Below are positions 9,200 through 17,812 of a stretch of 64,000 nucleotides of DNA, piece by piece (the first letter of the stretch is position 1; every line of letters begins with the position of its first letter). Under the pieces are notes generated by a model. That model did not search any database and had not been told where the DNA came from. It worked only from the letters and a program-made list of their open reading frames with translations. The translations under genes were made by a program, and so were the position numbers. The stretch comes from an uncultured Pseudomonadota bacterium (lineage in GTDB: Bacteria; Pseudomonadota; Gammaproteobacteria; Burkholderiales; Eutrophovitaceae), in contig CALJLA010000211.1 of the NCBI GenBank assembly GCA_937983055.1, positions 1 to 64,000 on the forward strand, written 5' to 3'.

Positions 9200-9951
9200 C
9201 GGCGTTGCAGCAGCATCAGCTTGAGATATTTGTAATAGGCGCCCTCGGCATTGGACACCGCCAGCATGAATCCTTCGCGCCCGTCGAGAAAACCGGCTTT
9301 CAGCACATAGGTTCGCATGAACGCGCCGAGCCCATGCAGCACTGCCGTCCCCACGCCGCCGCGGCGGCCAGCCACGGCCATCTGCTGGGCAGAGAGCGTC
9401 GAGTAGCGGTTCACCTTGTCGAGCACTTGCTCCAGGCTTGCGAAGGACTCGTGGCGCAGCAGCCCCTCGAGCCGTCCCACCGGGCCCTCGACGATCAGGC
9501 GCTCGTGCACCAGGTCGTCGGAAAAGCGCGCCCGGCCGCGGCGGAACAGCCGCGGCACGTAGTCCGGCCACCAGCCGGAATGGCGCATGTAACGCCCGCA
9601 GTAGCTCGACAGCCGCGGCAGCGCATAGCCGTTCGCTGCGTCGGCGGTCGCCACCACCCGCCGGATTTCCGCCGCCAGCTCCGGCGACACCCGCTCGTCG
9701 GCGTCGATCGAAAGCACCCAGTCGCCGGTGGCCTGCGCGATCGCACGGTTCTTCTGCGGCCCGAAGCCCGGCCAGTCGGTATGGTCGAACACGTTTGCGC
9801 CGGCGTCGCGCGCAATCTCGCGGGTGCGATCGGTGCTCGCGGAATCCACCACCACGATTTCGTCCACCCACTTCAGCGAATCGAGGCACGCCGGCAGATT
9901 GGCCTCTTCATTGCGGGTGATGAGCACGGCCGACACGCGCGGTGCGCTCAT
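9196..9951 (-). CDS. Glycosyltransferase family 2, WaaE/KdtX-like
   Basis: This 251-residue protein matches the short LPS-core GT2 group of WaaE (beta-1,4-glucosyl to heptose): VSAVLITRNEEANLPACL, DEIVVVDSASTDRT and SIDADERVSPEL with the DxD-like acidic motif, then GWWPDYVPRLFRRG and VHERLI. In enterics and several betaproteobacteria this group adds glucose to the first heptose. ATGA overlaps join it to the genes on both sides. Assignment to the group is good; the exact sugar is inference. Confidence 0.85.
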   Translation of the reverse strand: MSAPRVSAVLITRNEEANLPACLDSLKWVDEIVVVDSASTDRTREIARDAGANVFDHTDWPGFGPQKNRAIAQATGDWVLSIDADERVSPELAAEIRRVVATADAANGYALPRLSSYCGRYMRHSGWWPDYVPRLFRRGRARFSDDLVHERLIVEGPVGRLEGLLRHESFASLEQVLDKVNRYSTLSAQQMAVAGRRGGVGTAVLHGLGAFMRTYVLKAGFLDGREGFMLAVSNAEGAYYKYLKLMLLQRR

Positions 9952-10841
9952 GTGGTGCGCCCGAACAGGTTACGGCGAATCCAGCGCGCGGCACGCGAGG
10001 CCGGCGAACGACGCTTCGGTTCCAGATCCAGCCCCTTGTCCCAGTTCGACTGATAGCACACGCCGAGGAAATTGCGGGCCAGCCGCTCCGTGGTTTCGCC
10101 GAGCCGCTGCGCCTCCCGGTACTGCGGCTCGTAATGATAGACCTTGAACAACGGCTCGATCGGCAGCAGCGGAAACGGCCGGAACTTGAGCATGGCCTCG
10201 CCGTACCACTGCATCTCGCTCGGAAACCGCAGGATCGCATCGAGGAACGTCTGGCCCTGCGGCCGCAGAAACTGCTCGTCCAGCGCGCGCCAGACCTCTG
10301 CCGACCAGAGCGCCGGCAGCGGGCCGAAATCGTAGGGCCGGCCGCGGCGACCGAAGATGGCCATGATGCGCGCCCGCTCCTCGTGGAAGTAGCCGTAGAC
10401 CTTGTCCAGGCCATGATTGAGGGCAAACTGCAGCAGTTCCTTGCCTTCGTGCATGACCGTGTAAGGATGGCCTTCGGGCGCCAGCAGATCGGCGCGCCCG
10501 AACGGCCGGATGAACTCGCAATCGGAATCGATGCACAGATAGGCGGGGGCCAGCCCGAGTCGCCAGAACTCCGACTTGATCACCTGCTGCGCCAGTCCGC
10601 CCGGCAGGGCGCGCAGCTTCTCCGCGTCGAGCGCCGGATTCGACACCACGATCTGCTCGTCGGCGATCAGTTCCAGGGCAAGCCCCGACAGGCACTCGGC
10701 GAACAGGGCACGATCGGCCGCCGGCACCGACAGGTAGAAGGGCAGCTGTTCGCGGTTGTAGCGGGCAATGCTCTCCGCCAGGCGCCGTGCCCGCAGCACA
10801 TCCTGCCGGTACGATTTGCAGTAAAGAACGATGTCGTTCAT
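9948..10841 (-). CDS. DUF6492 family protein, probable glycosyltransferase-like
   Basis: A 297-residue soluble protein that starts IVLYCKSYRQDVLRARRLAES and carries LCIDSDCEFIRPF around residue 105, a DxD-like acidic motif in a GT-A-like setting. I recognise it as the DUF6492 group found in polysaccharide clusters. No activity is established to my knowledge. The context (ATGA overlaps with a WaaE-like gene downstream and an FkbM methyltransferase upstream) suggests a sugar-transfer step or modification of the core oligosaccharide. The family call is moderate and the function is inference. Confidence 0.7.
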   Translation of the reverse strand: MNDIVLYCKSYRQDVLRARRLAESIARYNREQLPFYLSVPAADRALFAECLSGLALELIADEQIVVSNPALDAEKLRALPGGLAQQVIKSEFWRLGLAPAYLCIDSDCEFIRPFGRADLLAPEGHPYTVMHEGKELLQFALNHGLDKVYGYFHEERARIMAIFGRRGRPYDFGPLPALWSAEVWRALDEQFLRPQGQTFLDAILRFPSEMQWYGEAMLKFRPFPLLPIEPLFKVYHYEPQYREAQRLGETTERLARNFLGVCYQSNWDKGLDLEPKRRSPASRAARWIRRNLFGRTT

Positions 10842-11620
10842 GCGGGCCGCCTGCGCGCACTCCTGGCCCGCGCAAGCGTGCGCAGCACGCCGGACAACAG
10901 CGGTCCGGACACGCGCGCCATGCGCAGCAGCATGCCGATGCGCACCCCGTCGGCGCGCAGCCAGCGTTCGCTCGCCAGCACCAGGTCGCGCTGGACATCG
11001 TGCGCGCCGCGCGCGATCACCTTCAGGCCCAGCTCGCGCGCCAGCGCGGTAACGCCCGGCTCGAGCGTTTGTCCCGGCCAGATCTCGCGCGTTTCAACTT
11101 CCACATGCACCAGGTCGAGCCGGTCGGCAGCGCCGCGCAGCCCCTCCAGCACCGAGCTGGCATGGCCTTCGACGTCGATCCAGGCCGCGACCCGCAGCGC
11201 TCGCGGGTACTCGCGCTGCAGAAAAGCGTCGGCCCGCAACGCTTCGACGTGCACTTCCCCGGTGTGCTGCCCGGGCATGGTCCGCGGCGAAAAGGAACTG
11301 GTGCCGCGATTGTCGGGGACAGCCCCGGTGTGCGTGCGCTGAAGGTAGAAGCTGCGCGGCCCCTCCGTGTCCGCCACCAGGCGGTTCAGCACCCGGATGC
11401 CGGCGCGCTGGATTTCCGCATCGGCCAGCATCGCACGGAAGTTGTCGGGGTTGCCCTCGAACGCCACCAGTTCGGCCGCGGGCAGCAGTTGGCGAAAGCG
11501 CTTCGAGTCGGCGCCGTCCATGCTGCCAATGTCGAGCACCACCTCCGGCTCGAGCAGCCAGGCAAGCGCGTGAAACGCATACTTGGTCTTGAGAACCGGC
11601 GGCTCCGTGCGCGCCGTCAT
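10838..11620 (-). CDS. FkbM-family methyltransferase
   Basis: This SAM-dependent class I methyltransferase has 260 residues. The glycine-rich SAM site is VVLDIGSMDGADS (about 27-39), followed by the acidic motif in FEGNP and the FkbM signature IDVEGHASSVLEGL (about 166-179). Such enzymes usually O-methylate sugars in glycans. It overlaps its neighbours by ATGA on both sides, placing it in the core/O-antigen operon. The substrate is unknown. Confidence 0.85.
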   Translation of the reverse strand: MTARTEPPVLKTKYAFHALAWLLEPEVVLDIGSMDGADSKRFRQLLPAAELVAFEGNPDNFRAMLADAEIQRAGIRVLNRLVADTEGPRSFYLQRTHTGAVPDNRGTSSFSPRTMPGQHTGEVHVEALRADAFLQREYPRALRVAAWIDVEGHASSVLEGLRGAADRLDLVHVEVETREIWPGQTLEPGVTALARELGLKVIARGAHDVQRDLVLASERWLRADGVRIGMLLRMARVSGPLLSGVLRTLARARSARRRPA

Positions 11621-12912
11621 GTGCTTCGGGCCGCAGACTTTGCTTCGATCTCGCGCGCCCAGCCGATCATCTGGCTGACGGCCGCCCCGACGCTGTAAGG
11701 CGAGCCGCGGCCGGAATCGCGCAATGCATCCCTCGACCAGCGTTCGATGAAGGCCTCCAGCGCCGCCGCCACCGCCTCGACATCGTCGGCGTCCACCGCC
11801 ACATGACCCTGTTCGCGCAGGATGCGCGCCATCTGCGGATTGCGCCACACCAGGCCGAGAATCGGCCGCTGTGTCCACAGGTACTCGTAGAGCTTGGAGG
11901 GAATGTATTCCTCGCAGTGCACCTCCAGCCCATGCAGCAGCAGCAGGCAGTCGGCCGCGTTCATTTTCTTCAGCACCCGGTCGCGGCCGGATTCGCCAGT
12001 GGCCGGATCGCGCTCCAGCCGCCCGAAGCTCTCGACGATGCGCGGATCGGGCAGCGCGTCGATCGCCTGCCGCGACACCGCATCCACCCCGCCACCGTAA
12101 AGATGCACCCGCACGGTTGCCGCCAGGTCCGGGCGCCGCGCGAGCAGACTCGACAGGCCCCGCAGAAAAACGTCCAGGTTGCGCGAAGGCGCGAGCGAGC
12201 CGAAGTGCGCCACGACGAAATGTTCGCCCTTTCGGTAATCGGGCCGCGCGAAGTCCGGCCGGTCCGCCCCCGGAATCATCACCTTGCCCCGCTCGCCGAG
12301 TTCCGGATGGCGCGCCCGCGCCCGGTCGCGCGCCGCCTCGGTAAACCAGATCGCCACGGCGGCCTGTTTGCAGATCCTGCCTTCCAGCCAGGGCGCGAAC
12401 CGCTATGCCAGTCGCGATTTCTCCCAGGGTCTGAACACCATCGGATCGTGCACCTCGGCGATCCACGGCAACCGGAACCGCCGCGCCAGCAGGTAGCCCG
12501 CCCAGTGTGCCGAGTTGGCGCCGCCGGTGGAATAGATCACCGAGCAACCGCGCTGCCGGATCAGCCGCGCGCCTCGCCAGTAGGCGGGAAACGCCCAGGA
12601 CCATTGCGGCTCCAGCCGCACGAACAGCTTCTCGATCAGGTAGAAGGGCAGCAACGCAAGCGTCATGGCGCCGACCGCCAGGCGGTAGACCGCCTGCGAC
12701 CGGATGCGCCGGCGCAGCACATGGCGCAGATCGAAGCGCAGCGCCACCGGCGACAGCGGCAGCAGCTGATGGTGCTCGAGCTTCGCGTCGCGCTGCCCGG
12801 TCACCGCGCTGACCACGATCGGCTCGATGCCTTGTGCGCAAAGATGCGGCATCTTGTCGGTGATGGTCTGGCTGGCCGCCCGCCCGTCCATGTTGAACGC
12901 GTGGGATAACAC
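11617..12912 (-). pseudogene. Glycosyltransferase family 4, interrupted by in-frame TAG
   Basis: Two open segments in the same reading frame give one continuous GT-B glycosyltransferase separated by a single TAG at 12403-12405. The upstream part starts VLSHAFNMDGRAASQTI and ends EKSRLA. After the stop the frame goes on RFAPWLEGRICKQAAVAIW and then the donor domain with VAHFGSLAPSRNLD, EEYIPSKLYEYLW and the C-terminal repeats. No frameshift is needed. GTG at 12910-12912 fits the conserved start; a longer open frame reaches an ATG at 12972. The second half could restart at GTG 12355-12357 but would lack the acceptor domain. Either a real nonsense mutation, an assembly error or, less likely, readthrough. 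The gene is flanked by overlapping genes, so loss could affect expression of the operon. Confidence 0.75.
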
Positions 12913-12925
12913 CAGCCAGATGCCT

Positions 12926-14320
12926 TCAGCGCGCTCCCGCACGGTTGGCCTTCTCGTTGCGCGCTGACGCACCCAGGAGCACCCCTGACATCAAGATAAA
13001 TTGCTCGAGAATGTGATCGCGCATGATCGAGTCGACCAGTGAGCGCACTACATACATCAGCACGAGGAATATGAGCGCCCACCCGGCTACATCTGCAGCA
13101 CCCCGGGTCGCCTTCCATCCGGCCACGATCAGGGTAGCGACAAAACCAAACCAGATCGCCAAGCCCGGAAGCCCAACGTTCAAGCCGAAATCGATTACAG
13201 AGCTATGGGCATGCGACATGGCGCCTCGGCCATATCGCTCGATCACTAGATCGCGGAACGTGTGTCGGCTGATCTCCAGACCAAGGGGATGCTCGAGCAG
13301 CATGGCCAGACCGACCTTGGCCCACGCAATACGTTGGTAAGCGGACTCTTCAACCGACTTGCCGTCTGCCGAAAGAGGCAATGCAGAGCCCGGCGGATCC
13401 AACCATTGCTGATGCTGCTCGGTATCCAGTGCAACCGGCACGGTCCTGACGAACGCCTGCCAGCGCGGATCCCAGTGCACGCCGCCCCACAACACACCAG
13501 CAACAACTAACCCGAGCACAATCCCGAAAGCCGCTCGAACTCGCACGGAGTAATGCCTGCGGGCAGTGATCGCCAAAAAGGCCAGCCCGGCACCGCCAAT
13601 CCCCAGTGCAACCACTATCACGCCGTTCCGGGCGCCCGAAGTAACAGCGGCAGCCGTGCCGAGCAACCCGGCAACGACAATCAGGGCAGAGAATCGGCGC
13701 CCGAATGGGAGGACCCGATTCGCTTGGACCAACGCGAAGCCGAAGACGACCGGGAGCAGCGTAGAGGCAGCGTAGGTTATGTTGGCCTTATGGTCGCTCA
13801 GCCCGGAGAAATGCGGAGAGATGGCACCTGCCCGCGCAAACTCCACAAGGACAAGAAGAATATGCGCCGCCATCAACGCACACAGCGGCAGGACCACGGC
13901 AAACCACATCCGCCGGCCCGACTCATCACAAGGTTCCGCACGTACGCAGTCAAACGCGGTAAACCCAAAAAGGAATGCGAGGATCACGGGGAGCCATTCG
14001 CCCCGCCACTCGGCCAACGAGGCCGCTGGATCGTCGGCAATGAACAAAGCGACGACAAGCGTCCAGAGAATCACTACGCCGAACATGGCAACCGCCCGCC
14101 TGGCATCCGGCGACGATTCCTTCAGGAGCGGGAAAAGCAGTGGAGCTACGAGCACAAAGCCGGCAAAAGTCAGCATATTCCGCAACCCGATGACGTTCGG
14201 GAGCGAGTAGACGAGGAGGAGTGTTGCGGTCACGAAACAAACCATGACCGGTCGCCACCGCCGCAAGAACTCGATGGTTGAGCCGGCGCCAAGCGTGCCT
14301 TGACGTACGCTATCCGACAT
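12926..14320 (-). CDS. O-antigen ligase / polymerase-like membrane protein
   Basis: A 464-residue polytopic inner-membrane protein with about a dozen hydrophobic segments and one large periplasmic loop (about 280-360), the architecture of the WaaL/Wzy family. The loop includes RIAWAKVGLAMLLEHPLG and then SHAHSSVIDFGLNVGLPG, whose His is in the position of the conserved catalytic-region His of ligases. WaaL-type proteins move O-antigen from undecaprenyl pyrophosphate to lipid A-core in the periplasm; Wzy polymerases look alike. The Wzm/Wzt exporter nearby argues for a ligase, because that pathway needs no Wzy. Codon and base use is more A+T-rich than in the flanking core genes. Confidence 0.78.
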   Translation of the reverse strand: MSDSVRQGTLGAGSTIEFLRRWRPVMVCFVTATLLLVYSLPNVIGLRNMLTFAGFVLVAPLLFPLLKESSPDARRAVAMFGVVILWTLVVALFIADDPAASLAEWRGEWLPVILAFLFGFTAFDCVRAEPCDESGRRMWFAVVLPLCALMAAHILLVLVEFARAGAISPHFSGLSDHKANITYAASTLLPVVFGFALVQANRVLPFGRRFSALIVVAGLLGTAAAVTSGARNGVIVVALGIGGAGLAFLAITARRHYSVRVRAAFGIVLGLVVAGVLWGGVHWDPRWQAFVRTVPVALDTEQHQQWLDPPGSALPLSADGKSVEESAYQRIAWAKVGLAMLLEHPLGLEISRHTFRDLVIERYGRGAMSHAHSSVIDFGLNVGLPGLAIWFGFVATLIVAGWKATRGAADVAGWALIFLVLMYVVRSLVDSIMRDHILEQFILMSGVLLGASARNEKANRAGAR

Positions 14321-14355
14321 TGAGACCAGACCCGTGGTTACACATCATCACGCAG

Positions 14356-15402
14356 CTACCGTGCACGCAGCCGCCTGAGCAATCGTGCCAGCCGCCAAGC
14401 TTTCAGTGACGCAGCATATCCGATGCCGACAAACAGAATGAATCCATAGAACAGTATCCATTCGGGCACGCCAAAGCGCCACGCCAAAGTCGCGATGCCG
14501 GCAAGGCCGATTGCCATCGCCAAAGCAATGTAGACGACCTCCTCAGGCCGGTATCCGGCCACCTGGAGAATATGGTGCAGATGGTCGCGGCCCGCCGAAA
14601 AGGGGCTGCGACCCTTGCTCAGCCGCCGCAATATGACAACGCCCATGTCCAGTAGCGGGACCGCGAGGTACCACACGGCGACAATGGGTGGCAGACCATT
14701 CGTCGGGCGGCTGATTTCGACGCTGAACCAGGTCAGAAGAAAGCCAAGCATCATGCTTCCGGAGTCGCCCATGAACACCGTCGCGCGATGCTGCCACGGG
14801 AACCGCATATTCAACATCCAGAACGCAAGAATAACAGTGGCACAGACGGCGATCAGCTGGAACAGTGCGGTCTGCATGGTCATCAGTGCTGCCATCGCGA
14901 AAAAACAGAGCGCGACAAGGACCAGGCCGCCTGCCAGGCCGTCCATGCCGTCTGTCATGTTCACCGCATTGATGAGGCCAAGTACGCAAATCACCGTGAA
15001 CGGAACTGCCCAGTCATGCAGCAGCAATTCCCCAGCACCAAAAAGATCTCCAAGGTTCATGACGGTGACACCGCCCCAGGAGGTCATGAATAGTGCCGCC
15101 GCAATCTGAGCAATAAGTTTGCGTCGCGGGGACAGGTCTTTCAGGTCATCGAGAAGGCCTGCAATCAGCAGTATCGCAAGGCCGGCAAAAAGGGCTCGGT
15201 AGTCATAAAGCGACTCGACGATCAGCAGCGCGCCGAAAACCAGCCCACCCATCATCGCGGGACCACCCACCAGAGGGATGGCGCCTTTATGCCGCTTGCG
15301 CCCCCCGGGATGGTCGACCAGCCCGACCGTCAGCGCTGGACGCGCAAGCAGCCGCACGAGCACAACGGTAGACACAAAGACAAGCACAAAATCGAATAGC
15401 AT
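14356..15402 (-). CDS. WecA/MraY-family polyprenyl-phosphate sugar-1-phosphate transferase, copy 1
   Basis: This integral membrane enzyme (348 residues, about 11 hydrophobic helices) starts polysaccharide synthesis by moving a sugar-1-phosphate, typically GlcNAc-1-P, to undecaprenyl phosphate. The conserved cytoplasmic loops are present: LDDLKDLSPRRK with the DD pair, NAVNMTDGMDGLAGG, FMGDSGSMMLGF and the His-rich GRDHLHHIL. It is closely similar throughout to the gene at 27149-28237. Together the two copies bracket the lower-G+C cassette that contains the phosphoramidate-type genes. Which copy primes the O-antigen cannot be told. Confidence 0.88.
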   Translation of the reverse strand: MLFDFVLVFVSTVVLVRLLARPALTVGLVDHPGGRKRHKGAIPLVGGPAMMGGLVFGALLIVESLYDYRALFAGLAILLIAGLLDDLKDLSPRRKLIAQIAAALFMTSWGGVTVMNLGDLFGAGELLLHDWAVPFTVICVLGLINAVNMTDGMDGLAGGLVLVALCFFAMAALMTMQTALFQLIAVCATVILAFWMLNMRFPWQHRATVFMGDSGSMMLGFLLTWFSVEISRPTNGLPPIVAVWYLAVPLLDMGVVILRRLSKGRSPFSAGRDHLHHILQVAGYRPEEVVYIALAMAIGLAGIATLAWRFGVPEWILFYGFILFVGIGYAASLKAWRLARLLRRLRAR

Positions 15403-15430
15403 GCCGATTTACCCTGGGCCTGCGGGCTGA

Positions 15431-15859
15431 TCATGCTCTAGGTGACTCAATCTGGGAAACAATGCGTTCGAGCGCTCTTCCGTCTCGGCGCCCAAAGTTA
15501 CGCATTGAGAAACATTCCAAACCAGCACTGTAGGCGGCACGAAGGTCTCGGTCCTCGAGCAGTCGCGCTATCTGTTCAGTCGCTTCACCCGGCGTAGACA
15601 CAAGTACGCCCGCGCCCTCGTCTTCCGGCGCAGGGAAGATTCTGTGCCGATCACCGAGTCGCAGCACAACAGGCAGTACACCCATGGCAGCCGCCTCGGA
15701 GAGCACCGTCGAGTACAGTCCCAGCACTAGCGTCGACACCGTCAGCGCCTCCGCAACGGACGAGTCGACGCTCCTGGTACGAGCACACGGGCAACATGTA
15801 ATTTGACCAGCTTCACAGATAACCGCAGTTGGTCCGCGGTGTACAACCGCACGACAGTC
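15431..15859 (-). pseudogene. C-terminal remnant of a glycosyltransferase-like gene
   Basis: The minus-strand frame is open from just after a TAG at 15860-15862 down to 15431, with a coding-like part of about 115 residues. The segment GLYSTVLSEAAAMGVLPVV and the following helical tail resemble the donor-binding end of GT-B or polysaccharide-synthesis enzymes, where a Ser/Glu patch marks the nucleotide-sugar site. No start, acceptor domain or signal is present. GTG at 15737-15739 could start a 102-residue product, but it would be only a fragment. The 160 bp upstream (15860-16019) is A+T-rich and contains nothing recognisable. I read this as the truncated 3' end of a lost gene at a cassette junction. 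Confidence 0.5.
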
Positions 15860-16019
15860 CTAAACGCATCGTGCTTACCGTTATATGATTACAATCATTT
15901 GCATGTACCACCAGAAAGTGGCGGTGTGGAATTCAGAATCGGTCACGCTCTATAGTTGCGGTGGAGATTGGTGCCGTCATATTTGACCCGCATTTCGGAA
16001 ATCCGCGCCGACATTAACT

Positions 16020-16865
16020 TCAGTTCGGTAACGCTCGCCGCAATACCTCCCTTACGAAGCGCGCCCAAACTCTTGCAACGTGATAGGGAATCAAAGGCCA
16101 GTCGCACGCCAGGATTACGAAGGAAGTCCAGTACAAGGGATTCGCATGTGACTTATTCGAAAACACCAGCTTAAGGTACTCACCAAGTTTAGCCACCTTG
16201 GAGAAATCCCAGTACCCAGATGCGCCCGTGTTCGGTGAATCAAGTACCAGACGATTGTCTGTAATGCATCTAAACCCCTTGCGTGCGGCCCTCATCGTCC
16301 ACTCGTAGTCTGATAGGTAATGAGGAAGGATGTGAGGATGAAAATCACCCACCTGCTTAACAACGGCCCAGCGCACAAAAAGGCCTCTCGTTGAGAGACA
16401 GTTGATACTTTCTGGACTTGTCGCAGTCACAAAATTCAGCCGCCGTACATCGGCATGGACACCGGTTTCAAGAATGCTGCCCGCGCCAGAATCGCGGATT
16501 CTTGACAGTAGCAAGCAATCCGGATTCTCCTGCAGTACACGCATACCAGCGGACAGGAAATCCGGCGCGAAAGTGACATCATCGTTTATGAACAGCACGA
16601 CATCCGATGACGCTGGATTAAATTGACGCAGACAGTCGAGCCCCTTTTGCAGGCTGCCTGCCCACCACCATGTACCCGTTCCTCTAATCGCAGTCGCACT
16701 TGGGATCGAATTGAGCACCATTTCGGTGGTTCCGTCCGTCGATCCGTCGTCAATTAAGATCAGGTGAAAATTAGGATACGTTTGGCCGGTGAGGCAATGC
16801 ACGAACAGCTTTGTTGTTTCCCTGCGGTTGTGGACCGGGAGCAAGACGTAAATCTTCTCTGTCAT
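16020..16865 (-). CDS. Glycosyltransferase family 2
   Basis: A 281-residue GT-A enzyme: YVLLPVHNRRETTKLFVHCL at the start, LILIDDGSTDGTTEMV, then FINDDVTFAPDFL with the acidic metal site and LPHYLSDYEWTMRAARKG. It is clearly paralogous to the gene at 33093-33959, sharing the same order of motifs (GTWWWAGSLQKG compared with GLWWAGSLQRG). This rhamnosyltransferase-like GT2 group is frequent in O-antigen clusters. Its start overlaps the preceding methyltransferase stop (ATGA). It is the last intact gene of the cassette. Confidence 0.86.
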   Translation of the reverse strand: MTEKIYVLLPVHNRRETTKLFVHCLTGQTYPNFHLILIDDGSTDGTTEMVLNSIPSATAIRGTGTWWWAGSLQKGLDCLRQFNPASSDVVLFINDDVTFAPDFLSAGMRVLQENPDCLLLSRIRDSGAGSILETGVHADVRRLNFVTATSPESINCLSTRGLFVRWAVVKQVGDFHPHILPHYLSDYEWTMRAARKGFRCITDNRLVLDSPNTGASGYWDFSKVAKLGEYLKLVFSNKSHANPLYWTSFVILACDWPLIPYHVARVWARFVREVLRRALPN

Positions 16866-17812
16866 GCTTTTCGCAGCTCGAAAAGCACCGAATCACCGAT
16901 ACCAGCAATGTCGAAAGCACGCGTGAGCAGATGATTCACCCGGCTTCGGTGCAATAGAGAAGCAACCTTCACTGCAATTCTCTCGGGCAGAGAGTACCCA
17001 CCGATGCCAGACCAGAACGGAGATACTCTCTGCGACCCGCGTCGCGTCGCCAGATGAATCCACTGGTACCTGAGCCACTCGGACTGGGTGATGGTTCCCA
17101 ACGGCCGGCACTTCAAGCCCGCTTGCTCCGCCGCAATTTGCATTGACTGCCGCGACAAGAAAGTCAGGTGATACAGTGCCTGCCAGTTTATCCAACGTTG
17201 GCGGAAGACTCGCGCGCCCCAGCCATGCACATTGGGTGTACTCAAGATTGCTACCCCTCCAGGCTTGAGCACTTTTCGGATGCCAGCCATTGTATGTACC
17301 GGGTCACGCATGTGCTCGATTACCTGGTCCAGAGTGACCACGTCAAAGTAACTCTCTGGAAAGTCCGCGGCATCAAAGACGCCAATGGTGACTTTGAAGC
17401 CAAAGCGTTCCGCCACGCGAAGGACGTTCTCGTCTGACTCCACGCCCCACACCTCGCATCCGCGCGAAGCGTGATACCCGAGGGCTTGCCCAAGACCGCT
17501 GCCGATATCGAGGACACGAACGCCTTGAGGCACCCAACGGAAAGCGGATGCCCGTGCCCCATCCAACCAAGCGGCGAAGCCTCGAATTTCCCGGTGAGGG
17601 CGATAGTCATCAATGCTCATCGCGCGGCGCGGGTAATAGCTGGTGTAGAGCTGCCTTATTTGCTCATCGGTGAAACCTGCGTTTTCAAGATAGCCATGTC
17701 CGCAGGAGTTGCACTTATACAATGGAAAAATGCCAGGGTAACCGTAGCGGTCATCGTAAAGGATGAACTGCTCTGACGTATCCGGCCCAGCGCAGATAGG
17801 ACAGTCACTCAC
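16862..17812 (-). CDS. Class I SAM methyltransferase with N-terminal zinc ribbon (1)
   Basis: A 316-residue protein that opens with a four-cysteine knuckle, CPIC (4-7) and CNSCG (about 34-38), followed by a Rossmann methyltransferase domain with VLDIGSGLGQALG (about 100-112) and the motif IIa/III pattern YFDVVTLDQVIEHM and LKPGGVAILSTPN. Zinc-ribbon plus methyltransferase proteins of this kind often modify nucleotide sugars or polyprenyl-linked sugars. It starts with GTG and overlaps the next upstream gene by 8 bp (GTGAGTGA). It is one of two zinc-ribbon methyltransferases in tandem next to the phosphoramidate-type genes; the methyl acceptor is unknown. Confidence 0.82.
   Translation of the reverse strand: MSDCPICAGPDTSEQFILYDDRYGYPGIFPLYKCNSCGHGYLENAGFTDEQIRQLYTSYYPRRAMSIDDYRPHREIRGFAAWLDGARASAFRWVPQGVRVLDIGSGLGQALGYHASRGCEVWGVESDENVLRVAERFGFKVTIGVFDAADFPESYFDVVTLDQVIEHMRDPVHTMAGIRKVLKPGGVAILSTPNVHGWGARVFRQRWINWQALYHLTFLSRQSMQIAAEQAGLKCRPLGTITQSEWLRYQWIHLATRRGSQRVSPFWSGIGGYSLPERIAVKVASLLHRSRVNHLLTRAFDIAGIGDSVLFELRKA

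Noticed and set aside
12403..12405. TAG decoded as pyrrolysine or another amino acid
   Set aside because: No pyrrolysine genes are in the window and the enzyme family has no such residue; a nonsense mutation or read error is simpler.
15860..16019. A promoter or small gene in the A+T-rich gap next to the glycosyltransferase remnant
   Set aside because: No convincing -35/-10 pair, ribosome site with open frame, or hairpin-T terminator was found.
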